The notes under the pieces were generated by a model. That model was given only the letters and a program-made list of their open reading frames with translations, did no database searches and was not told where the DNA came from. From assembly GCA_050251575.1 (NCBI GenBank), contig JBFWMP010000033.1:1-21943 (forward strand): 21,943 nucleotides of DNA, read 5' to 3'. The first letter of the stretch is position 1. Each line of letters starts with the position of its first letter. This DNA is from X23 sp050251575. Its GTDB lineage: Bacteria; Bacillota; Clostridia; SK-Y3. Below are positions 7,006 through 13,347 of this stretch, one piece after another. The position numbers were made by a program, and so were the translations under genes.

Positions 7006-8745
7006 TTAATAATTTTCTCTCTTATGATAGTGTGTATGAAGCAATTCATGAGACTTATGCCCACAAGGCTCTCCCAGATATTCTTCATATAGCTTGTTAA
7101 TGAATGGATTTTCATGCGATTTTCTGATTACCAAGCTTTCATCTTCATCATAAATAGCTTTTGCTCTTGCAGCTTTTAAATCAATATCCATTTGGACTTT
7201 GGCCGATTGTATTGGCTGCCCGCCACCGGTGACACAACCACCCGGACATCCCATAATTTCAATAAACTCATATTGTGCTTCTCCGGCCTTAATCTTATCC
7301 AGCAGCTTTCTTGCATTTCCAAGGCCATGAGCTACAGCTGCTCTTACAGTTACACCACTCAATTCTACGGTTGCTTCTTTGACTCCTTCTATACCCCGAA
7401 CAACATTATATTCGATATTATCAATGGATTTTCCTGCTAAGATTTCAGCTACTGTTCTCAAAGCAGCTTCCATAACTCCTCCGGTTGCACCAAAAATTAC
7501 AGCGGCACCCGTTGCACCACCGAACGGGTTGTCAAATCTTTCATCAGGCAAGCTGGTAAAATCAATACCGGCTTCTTTAATCATCCTCGCTAATTCTCTC
7601 GTAGTAATAACTGCATCTACATCCGGGGTTCCTGTTGCTGCAAGCTCTTCCCTGTCACTCTCAAATTTCTTGGCAGTACATGGCATTACAGAAACAACAA
7701 ATATTTTAGAAGGATCAATTCCTTCTTTCTCAGCATAATATGACTTAATTACTGCACCAAACATTTCATGCGGTGACTTGCAGGAAGATAGATTATCCAA
7801 GAACTCAGGATAGTTATGTTCGCAGAACTTAATCCATCCGGGGCTGCATGACGTAATTAACGGTAAATTCTTACCCTCTTTTAATCTGCCTAATAATTCG
7901 GTTCCTTCTTCCATAATAGTTAAATCTGCTGCAGTATCAGTATCAAACACCTTAACAAAGCCAAGCCTTCTCAGAGCTGCAGCCATCTTACCGGTAACCC
8001 TGGTCCCGATTGGCATACCAAATTCTTCTCCAAGTGCGACTCTTACAGCCGGTGCAGTTTGTACTACAACATGTTTGCTTTCATCAGCTAATGCAGACCA
8101 TACTCTATGAGTATCATCCTTTTCGCGTAATGCTCCTACAGGACAGGCGACAATACATTGTCCACACATTGCACACGGTACTTCATTCAAGCTCTTATTA
8201 AAAGCGGAGCCTACAATGGTCTTAAAACCTCTTTCCTGCGCATCGATAACAGCTACAGTCTGTACATTTTTACATACACTGACACATCTCCTGCATAGGA
8301 TACATTTATTGGGATCTCTGATTATCGAAGGTGAAAAATTATCTAACGGGAATTTATAAGTTTCTCCTTCAAATCTTATATCCTGCACATTTAAGTCTTC
8401 TGCCAACTTTTGCAACTCACAATTCCTATTTCTGATGCAAGTCAGACACTTTCTATCATGATTGGAAAGAATCAACTCCAAAGTTACCTTTCTTGATTCT
8501 CTAACAGCAGGTGTAGCTGTCTTTATCTCCAGTCCTTCAGATACAGGATATACACATGCCGCCTGCAAGCTTCTTGCACCCTTAACTTCTACAACACACA
8601 TTCTGCAGGCACCAATTTCATTTATATCTTTTAAATAGCATAATGTTGGAATATCTATATTTGCACTTCTAGCAGCCTCAAGAATGGTATAATCCTTAGG
8701 TACTTGAAGCTTTTGATTATTGATTGTTATATTCACCGTTTCCAT
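7006..8745 (-). CDS. hydA: NADH-dependent [FeFe]-hydrogenase, catalytic subunit HydA
   Basis: This 579-residue cytosolic subunit reduces protons to H2 or oxidises H2. In order: an N-terminal [2Fe-2S] domain (C36, C47, C50, C64); a His-Cys3 [4Fe-4S] site (H96, C100, C103, C109); two [4Fe-4S] ferredoxin motifs (C148-C158, C191-C201); then the H-cluster domain with TSCSPGW (C300), MPCTAKKFE (C355) and MGCPGGCVTGGGQP (C500, C504); and a small-subunit-like C-terminal tail. The first H-cluster loop has Ser where many enzymes have a second Cys (TSCCPGW). Length and domains match the M3-type HydA/HndD subunits that pair with NuoE- and NuoF-like subunits for NAD(H)-linked, often electron-bifurcating catalysis. 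It is the last gene of the operon, 18 bp after hydB, with a strong GGAGGGGG ribosome binding site. Confidence 0.96.
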   Translation of the reverse strand: METVNITINNQKLQVPKDYTILEAARSANIDIPTLCYLKDINEIGACRMCVVEVKGARSLQAACVYPVSEGLEIKTATPAVRESRKVTLELILSNHDRKCLTCIRNRNCELQKLAEDLNVQDIRFEGETYKFPLDNFSPSIIRDPNKCILCRRCVSVCKNVQTVAVIDAQERGFKTIVGSAFNKSLNEVPCAMCGQCIVACPVGALREKDDTHRVWSALADESKHVVVQTAPAVRVALGEEFGMPIGTRVTGKMAAALRRLGFVKVFDTDTAADLTIMEEGTELLGRLKEGKNLPLITSCSPGWIKFCEHNYPEFLDNLSSCKSPHEMFGAVIKSYYAEKEGIDPSKIFVVSVMPCTAKKFESDREELAATGTPDVDAVITTRELARMIKEAGIDFTSLPDERFDNPFGGATGAAVIFGATGGVMEAALRTVAEILAGKSIDNIEYNVVRGIEGVKEATVELSGVTVRAAVAHGLGNARKLLDKIKAGEAQYEFIEIMGCPGGCVTGGGQPIQSAKVQMDIDLKAARAKAIYDEDESLVIRKSHENPFINKLYEEYLGEPCGHKSHELLHTHYHKRENY

Positions 8746-8763
8746 TATTCACATCCCCCTCCT

Positions 8764-10563
8764 TTAATGATTTTTGAATATTGCCTTGAACGGGCATTTT
8801 TCAAAGCATACACCACACTTAATACACTTATCGGAATCTATCGTATAAGGCTTCTTTCTCTCACCACTAATTGCATTAACAGGACATTGCTTTGCACAAA
8901 TACCGCATCCCTTACATAATCCTGGATCAATGGTGTATGCCAAAAGTGATTTACATACTCCTGCAGGACATTTCTTGTCCCGAACGTGAGCAATATATTC
9001 ATCTTTGAAGTATCTCAATGTACTTAAAATCGGATTTGGTGCAGTCTGTCCAAGACCACATAATGCCGAGCCCTTGATATTTTTAGCAAGAACCTCCAAT
9101 TTATCGATATCCTCCATGGTACCATTACCATTTGTAATCTTTTCAAGAATTTCATGCATTCTCTTGGTTCCTATTCTACAGGGAGAACACTTGCCGCAGG
9201 ATTCATCAACTGTAAACTCCAGGAAGAATTTTGCGATATCAACCATGCAAGTATCTTCATCCATAACAATTAACCCACCGGAACCCATCATAGAACCAAT
9301 TCGTATAAGCGAATCATAGTCAATAGATATATCAATCAATTCCGCTGGGATACAACCTCCGGAAGGCCCCCCGGTCTGCGCTGCCTTGAATTTCTTCCCA
9401 TTAGGAATACCGCCACCGATTTCTTCAATGATTTCTCTAAGTGTTGTACCCATTGGAACTTCAACAAGTCCTGTATTATGAATTTTACCACCTAAAGCAA
9501 ACACCTTTGTTCCCTTGCTTTTTTCTGTACCTATACTACTAAACCATTCTGCTCCATTTAAGAAAATTTGCGGTATATTTGCATAAGTCTCAACATTATT
9601 CAACAAGGTTGGCTTAGCCCAAAGCCCTTTTATAGCCGGGAATGGAGGTCTTGGTCTCGGTTCACCCCTATGCCCTTCAATGGACGTCATCAATGCAGTC
9701 TCTTCACCGCAAACAAAAGCACCGGCACCAAGTCTTATTTCAAGATCAAAACTGAAATCAGTACCGAATATATTTTTTCCTAGTAAACCATATTCCTTTG
9801 CTTGCTTAATGGCAATTTCAAGTCTCTTCACTGCAATAGGATATTCTGCCCTAATATAGATATATCCTTGATTTGCACCGACACCATATCCCGCAATCTC
9901 CATCGCTTCAATAATACTATGAGGGTCACCTTCCAGAACACTTCTGTCCATAAATGCTCCGGGATCGCCTTCATCTGCATTACAAACAACATATTTTTGA
10001 TCGCCCTGGGCCTTTGCAGTAAATTCCCATTTCAGACCGGTCGGAAAACCGCCGCCCCCTCTTCCTCTAAGTCCAGATTTTTTAATAGTTTCGATAACCT
10101 GTTCAGGAGTCTTTTCAGTCAAGACTTTTCCAAGTGCTTGATATCCATTAAAAGCGATATACTCATCAATATTTTCCGGATTAATTACACCACAATTTCT
10201 CAATGCCAGTCTCATTTGCTTTTTATAAAAATCTACCTGATTTAATGACTTAATGGTCTGATCTTCAGTAATTGTTTCCTGATATAGCAATCTTTTTACG
10301 ATACGCCCCTTGAGCAAATGCTCTTCAACAATTTCTTTTACGTCTTCAGGCTTTACCATGCTGTAAAAAGATCCTTCGGGATATACAATCACAATCGGAC
10401 CTAATGCACATAATCCGAAACATCCCGTTTTAACAACCTTAACTTCTTTTTCAATATTATTTTTAGCAAGCTGCACTTCCATTTCCTTGATTATCTTTTC
10501 AGAGCCCGAAGAAGTACACCCTGTACCACCGCAGACCAGAACATGCGATCTTACCAATTCCAT
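8764..10563 (-). CDS. hydB: NADH-binding hydrogenase subunit HydB (NuoF-like, HndC)
   Basis: This 599-residue flavo-iron-sulfur subunit links NAD(H) to the hydrogenase. A thioredoxin-like [2Fe-2S] domain comes first (C11, C16, C48, C52), then the NuoF core with the FMN/NADH glycine-rich GLRGRGGGGFPTGLKWEF (164-181) and the VCNADEGDPGAFMDRS segment. The [4Fe-4S] site ESCGKCSPCRIG has C456, C459 and C462, with C502 as the likely fourth ligand. The C-terminus adds C532/C537 and two ferredoxin [4Fe-4S] motifs (C550-C560 and C580-C590). This fused layout is that of HydB of Thermotoga and HndC of Desulfovibrio rather than respiratory complex I. GGAGGG precedes the ATG. Confurcation with ferredoxin is likely from the architecture but not proven. 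Confidence 0.95.
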   Translation of the reverse strand: MELVRSHVLVCGGTGCTSSGSEKIIKEMEVQLAKNNIEKEVKVVKTGCFGLCALGPIVIVYPEGSFYSMVKPEDVKEIVEEHLLKGRIVKRLLYQETITEDQTIKSLNQVDFYKKQMRLALRNCGVINPENIDEYIAFNGYQALGKVLTEKTPEQVIETIKKSGLRGRGGGGFPTGLKWEFTAKAQGDQKYVVCNADEGDPGAFMDRSVLEGDPHSIIEAMEIAGYGVGANQGYIYIRAEYPIAVKRLEIAIKQAKEYGLLGKNIFGTDFSFDLEIRLGAGAFVCGEETALMTSIEGHRGEPRPRPPFPAIKGLWAKPTLLNNVETYANIPQIFLNGAEWFSSIGTEKSKGTKVFALGGKIHNTGLVEVPMGTTLREIIEEIGGGIPNGKKFKAAQTGGPSGGCIPAELIDISIDYDSLIRIGSMMGSGGLIVMDEDTCMVDIAKFFLEFTVDESCGKCSPCRIGTKRMHEILEKITNGNGTMEDIDKLEVLAKNIKGSALCGLGQTAPNPILSTLRYFKDEYIAHVRDKKCPAGVCKSLLAYTIDPGLCKGCGICAKQCPVNAISGERKKPYTIDSDKCIKCGVCFEKCPFKAIFKNH

Positions 10564-10585
10564 CGAAAACCCTCCATCTCACAAA

Positions 10586-10957
10586 TTATTTCTCTACCGC
10601 TCCAATAGTATATTGTATACACGGATTGTCGTTAACAATATGTTCATTTACAATTTGTACTGCTTTTTCAGATGTCATCTTTACATAGGTGACTTTTTCT
10701 TGGCCCGGAATGTAGACCTCAACAACAGGCTCCAGTCTACAAACACCGATACAACCGGTTTGAGCAACAATAACATTTTGAAGATTTCTTTTTGCCACTT
10801 CCTCCATAAATGCATTCAAGACTGGTCTTGCCCCTGCAGCGATTCCACAGGTGGCCATACCAACTACCACTCTGATACCGTCCTCGCGTTCTTTTCTCAA
10901 GTGAACCTTATCTAGCGTTGCTTTCCTGATTTGCTCTAATTCAGCTAAGCTTTTCAT
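10586..10957 (-). CDS. hndB: HndB-like thioredoxin-fold [2Fe-2S] protein
   Basis: This 123-residue protein resembles HndB, the small (2Fe-2S) ferredoxin-like subunit encoded with NADP/NAD-reducing hydrogenases. The N-terminal part is a basic and acidic helix (LEQIRKATLDKVHLRKERED), followed by VVGMATCGIAAGA (C37) and VIVAQTGCIGVC (C69, C73). Only one Cys is seen in the first motif, where related domains have two; C113 in DNPCIQ is a possible extra ligand. I choose the ATG at 10957 because AGGGGG lies 6 nt upstream; the ATG at 10972 has poorer spacing. The start overlaps the end of the preceding HATPase gene by 17 bp. It probably relays electrons or supports assembly of the complex. Confidence 0.88.
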   Translation of the reverse strand: MKSLAELEQIRKATLDKVHLRKEREDGIRVVVGMATCGIAAGARPVLNAFMEEVAKRNLQNVIVAQTGCIGVCRLEPVVEVYIPGQEKVTYVKMTSEKAVQIVNEHIVNDNPCIQYTIGAVEK

Positions 10958-11507
10958 GACAAACCCCCTCATATAAACTTTTTATTCCCTCAACTAAATA
11001 TTGCTTGATCCATAAAACTACTTCCATATTATTGATTTCCATGCCGTCAATCTTTTTCTTAACTTCACGGGTATCAAGTTCAAACATTTCTTCATTCACC
11101 TTATGTTTATAAAAAAAATCAATACAGGGATTACATACAATAAGTGTTACTAAAGTCTCACCGATATCACCCAAGGGAGCTCTATCTATATGACTATATA
11201 CGAAACAGACTCTTACCTCTGTCCCTGTCCCTATGGAAGATGAGATCACCATTTGTCCCCCACAAGCTTCCGCTGCTGACTTAAGCAAAGACAAGCCTAG
11301 TCCCACTTTTCTGGTTGTTCTTGTCGTTACAAAAGGGTCAGATACGGTTTTTAATAGTTCTGGTGTCATTCCTTTTCCATTATCCCTGATACAAAGCTGC
11401 AAAAAATCTGCTTGCATATTCTCATCAATATCTATTTCTATCAAAGTTGCATCAGCAGATATAGAGTTTTGAACGATATCCAATATATGCAATGATAACT
11501 CTCTCAT
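10941..11507 (-). CDS. Orphan HATPase (histidine-kinase-like ATP-binding protein) inside the hydrogenase operon
   Basis: This 188-residue protein has a GHKL ATPase domain without any dimerisation/phosphoacceptor or sensor domain. The N-box is HILDIVQNSISADATLIEI (Asn14), the G1 box is IRDNGKGM (41-47), and the G2 box is KVGLGLSLLKSAAEACGG (67-84). About 85 C-terminal residues, beginning near SHIDRAPLGDIGETL, match no domain I recognise, but I recall similar tails on ATP-binding proteins coded within clostridial hydrogenase loci. It lies between hydC and hndB, with short gaps and a 17-bp overlap, so it is co-made with structural subunits. It may act as an anti-sigma-like or partner-binding kinase; phosphorylation partners are not visible. 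Domain sure, role unknown. Confidence 0.85.
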   Translation of the reverse strand: MRELSLHILDIVQNSISADATLIEIDIDENMQADFLQLCIRDNGKGMTPELLKTVSDPFVTTRTTRKVGLGLSLLKSAAEACGGQMVISSSIGTGTEVRVCFVYSHIDRAPLGDIGETLVTLIVCNPCIDFFYKHKVNEEMFELDTREVKKKIDGMEINNMEVVLWIKQYLVEGIKSLYEGVCHEKLS

Positions 11508-11521
11508 ATCTGTAAACCTTT

Positions 11522-12019
11522 TTACTCTTCCATGTACTTTTCAAGGATTTCCTCAATATCATCTACAACAAGTCTTCCATATACATCATCATTAACTGTC
11601 ATTACAGGTGCAAGCCCACATGCTCCTATGCATCGGGTTGCATCTAAAGAAAATCTTCCATCGTCACTACATTCTCCTACGTGAATACCAAGCTTTTCTT
11701 TCACTTTATCAATAATTGCGCCAGAACCCTTAACATAACAAGCTGTTCCAAGGCATACCCCTACCTTATATTTCCCCTTAGGCTTCAGAGAAAATTGGGT
11801 ATAAAATGTAACCACGCCATAAATCTCCGTTAGTGGAATATTTAACCCTTCCGATACCGCCTTCTGCACTTCCATAGGCAGGTAACCGTATATCTCTTGC
11901 GCTTCATGAAGAACAGGAATAAGTGCACCTTTTTGTCCTTTGTGTTTTAAAATGGCCTCATGCAGCTTTTCTTCCTGTTCCTTTGTACCAACACAAGTAC
12001 AGCATTTTTGCTCACTCAT
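11522..12019 (-). CDS. hydC: NAD(H)-dependent hydrogenase subunit HydC (NuoE-like, HndA)
   Basis: This 165-residue thioredoxin-fold subunit carries one [2Fe-2S] cluster with C89, C94, C130 and C134 (VCLGTACYVKGS and TRCIGACGLAPVM). The helical N-terminal half (LIPVLHEAQEIYGYLPMEV, YGVVTFYTQF) is typical of NuoE and HndA. It transfers electrons within the HydABC complex and, in bifurcating enzymes, is part of the NAD-linked branch. The N-terminus has an additional CCTC cluster of unknown meaning. AGGAGGG lies 6 nt before the ATG. A promoter with a Rex-like site lies in the 156-bp gap upstream, so the structural genes can be transcribed separately from the sensor-type genes upstream. Confidence 0.95.
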   Translation of the reverse strand: MSEQKCCTCVGTKEQEEKLHEAILKHKGQKGALIPVLHEAQEIYGYLPMEVQKAVSEGLNIPLTEIYGVVTFYTQFSLKPKGKYKVGVCLGTACYVKGSGAIIDKVKEKLGIHVGECSDDGRFSLDATRCIGACGLAPVMTVNDDVYGRLVVDDIEEILEKYMEE

Positions 12020-12066
12020 TGCAAACCCTCCTAGACTATTAAGTATATTTTGTGTCCCGATAGATA

Positions 12067-12084
12067 TTGTTACAAAATTAACAC
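12067..12084. promoter_or_regulatory. Rex-like operator just downstream of the hydC promoter
   Basis: TTGTTACAAAATTAACAC matches the clostridial Rex consensus TTGTTAANNNNTTAACAA at 12 of 14 defined positions with the correct 4-nt spacer. It lies about 10-27 nt downstream of the predicted start of transcription, where a bound repressor would block. Rex senses the NADH/NAD+ ratio, and an NADH-linked hydrogenase is a sensible target. Binding is inferred. Confidence 0.55.
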
Positions 12085-12100
12085 TGTTTCTTCAAGTCTT

Positions 12101-12109
12101 ATTATATCA
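12101..12109 (-). promoter_or_regulatory. Extended -10 promoter upstream of hydC
   Basis: Minus-strand TGATATAAT is an extended -10 element (TGnTATAAT). No good -35 is seen at 17 nt; instead that region is filled by the inverted repeat at 12115-12141, as expected for an activator- or repressor-controlled promoter. Transcription should start near 12094, giving a leader of about 75 nt. Confidence 0.55.
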
Positions 12110-12114
12110 ACTTA

Positions 12115-12141
12115 TTGTTAAAAAATCTACTTTTTTAACAA
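12115..12141. promoter_or_regulatory. Perfect inverted repeat covering the -35 region of the hydC promoter
   Basis: TTGTTAAAAAA (12115-12125) and TTTTTTAACAA (12131-12141) are exact inverted copies around 5 nt. The outer seven bases equal Rex half sites but are 13 nt apart instead of 4, so it is not a standard Rex site. It could instead be a weak terminator for PHP-gene transcripts, since T-runs follow on the minus strand, or a binding site for another regulator. Confidence 0.5.
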
Positions 12142-12175
12142 AATTTTTTTAATGACCAAAAGTTTTTTTAATTAT

Positions 12176-12895
12176 TTAAATTTTTCTTATCTTGAGATAG
12201 CTTAATAACGCAGCAATAGATTTTTCTTTCAAATCTATTCCTTCATCAACTTCAGATATTTCAGATAAATGATGTGCATCAGAATTGGTGATACTTTTAT
12301 AGTGTAAAATATTAGGATTCTTTCTTAAAAATTCGACTCTATCACTATTTTTAGAGATTTCCACCGCAGCGAAGCCTAACTCTTTTGGTATAAAACCAAG
12401 ATTTGAAATGATACTAAATGATTGTCTATCTATATGGGACGGAACAACTACTCCACCTAGCCTTTCGACTTCTGCTTTTATCTTATCGATAGATAACAAT
12501 GTGGCAGTCAATAGAAGCTTTTCTTCGCAACCAATTAACTCATCTTTGCTATTATATATTTCTTGACATCCGAATATTCCCGGTCTATTTTGAATATTTG
12601 GAAGATGATTATACACCAAATTCCCTACCACTTCTGCCACACTGACATTTGGGAAAAAGCATAACATATGCACTTCTTCTGAAGACTCTATTTCCATTCC
12701 CGGAACAACGACTAAACCCGTTTCTTGAGCACACTCCATCACAGCTCGTACATTACCTGTGGAATTATGATCTGTCACAGCAATAAAATCAAGCCCTTTT
12801 AGCACTGCCATGTTAACAATATTATTTGGTGTCATATCTTGATCGGCACAAGGAGACAAAGTAGTGTGAATATGAAGATCTATATAGTATCTCAT
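12176..12895 (-). CDS. PHP-domain metal-dependent phosphoesterase
   Basis: This 239-residue protein is a stand-alone PHP domain, the family of metal-dependent phosphoesterases that includes histidinol phosphatase and nucleotide or nucleic acid phosphodiesterases. Metal-binding motifs are HIHTTLSPC (H8, H10), TDHNS (D42, H43), PGMEIESSEEVH (Glu68, His76), VPSHIDR (H154) and SITNSDAHH (D206, H208), all intact, so it is expected to be active. The substrate is unknown; it may act on an oligo- or mononucleotide. The start ATG directly abuts the stop codon of the DRTGG gene upstream, so the two are translationally coupled. Its position between the sensor-type hydrogenase and hydC suggests a role in hydrogenase-linked signalling. 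Family certain, role unknown. Confidence 0.9.
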   Translation of the reverse strand: MRYYIDLHIHTTLSPCADQDMTPNNIVNMAVLKGLDFIAVTDHNSTGNVRAVMECAQETGLVVVPGMEIESSEEVHMLCFFPNVSVAEVVGNLVYNHLPNIQNRPGIFGCQEIYNSKDELIGCEEKLLLTATLLSIDKIKAEVERLGGVVVPSHIDRQSFSIISNLGFIPKELGFAAVEISKNSDRVEFLRKNPNILHYKSITNSDAHHLSEISEVDEGIDLKEKSIAALLSYLKIRKI

Positions 12896-13225
12896 TTAAC
12901 TTAAACTCAAAAACCCTTGAACAATTTTATAGGAATCCAAAGAACTGGAAAGCAATGGTACTTCTTCCCTATTTGCTCTTGCAATCGTTTGAGCATCCAC
13001 TTCAATATCTTCCGGAATAATAATACATCCAACTTCCGTCAGTACAGCTACAGCGATAATATTGATATTGGTCTGCACAGTAATCCATATGTTTCCCTTT
13101 TGTGCGTGTGACATAACCCAACTTAACAAATCACAAATATAGCAGCCTTCAACCTCTTTTCCCAGTCCGCCTTCTCCGCCTATCACCTTAAAATTCAAGC
13201 CTTCTGCTAATTCTTTTACCGTCAT
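12896..13225 (-). CDS. DRTGG-domain protein
   Basis: This 109-residue protein consists of one DRTGG domain, a fold found next to CBS domains and in phosphotransacetylase N-terminal regions and thought to bind small ligands. Visible are MTVKELAEGLNFKVIGGEGG, the CYICDLLSWVMSHAQKGNIWIT segment in two parts, and the AVAVLTEVGCIIIPEDIEVD strand. I start it at the ATG at 13225, where GGGGGG lies about 8 nt upstream; the longer reading frame would run into the upstream repeat. It is a distant paralogue of the DRTGG protein at 15307-15645 (both contain CDLxSxVxxxxK). Ligand unknown. Confidence 0.85.
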   Translation of the reverse strand: MTVKELAEGLNFKVIGGEGGLGKEVEGCYICDLLSWVMSHAQKGNIWITVQTNINIIAVAVLTEVGCIIIPEDIEVDAQTIARANREEVPLLSSSLDSYKIVQGFLSLS

Positions 13226-13265
13226 TGCATTTCCCCCCTTATGTAATTTATACGTCACCGTATAT

Positions 13266-13347
13266 TCCGGACGACCACAGGCCGCCCCTACTCTCAATCA
13301 TTAGCTGTCAATTTCCACTATTGTAGGGGCGTGCTTTGCACGTCCGG
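13266..13347. repeat. Inverted pair of GTAGGGGCG-type palindromes inside the operon
   Basis: Unit A (about 13266-13290) reads CCGGACGACC to CGCCCCTAC, and unit B (13322-13346) reads GTAGGGGCGTGC to GCACGTCCGG. Each is a palindrome, and A and B are inverted with respect to each other, so the whole can fold as one long stem. The pair lies between the H-cluster protein gene and the DRTGG gene, ending at the base before the stop codon of the former. It could stabilise the upstream part of the mRNA. Same family as 6733-6982. Confidence 0.75.

Noticed and set aside
7379..7738. 119-residue plus-strand open frame antisense to hydA
   Set aside because: It lies entirely inside the H-cluster domain of hydA, has low-complexity Ala/Ser/Pro composition typical of the mirror of a coding frame, and has no ribosome binding site or promoter.
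9802..10245. 147-residue plus-strand open frame antisense to hydB
   Set aside because: It overlaps the conserved flavin/NADH-binding core of hydB; its sequence shows no recognisable motif and no translation signals.
10487..10915. 142-residue plus-strand open frame opposite hydB start and hndB
   Set aside because: It covers two well-supported minus-strand genes and their junction and resembles no family.
13226..13297. 24-residue N-terminal extension of the DRTGG protein
   Set aside because: It would be encoded by the palindromic repeat, and the G-rich ribosome binding site and family alignment support the ATG at 13225.
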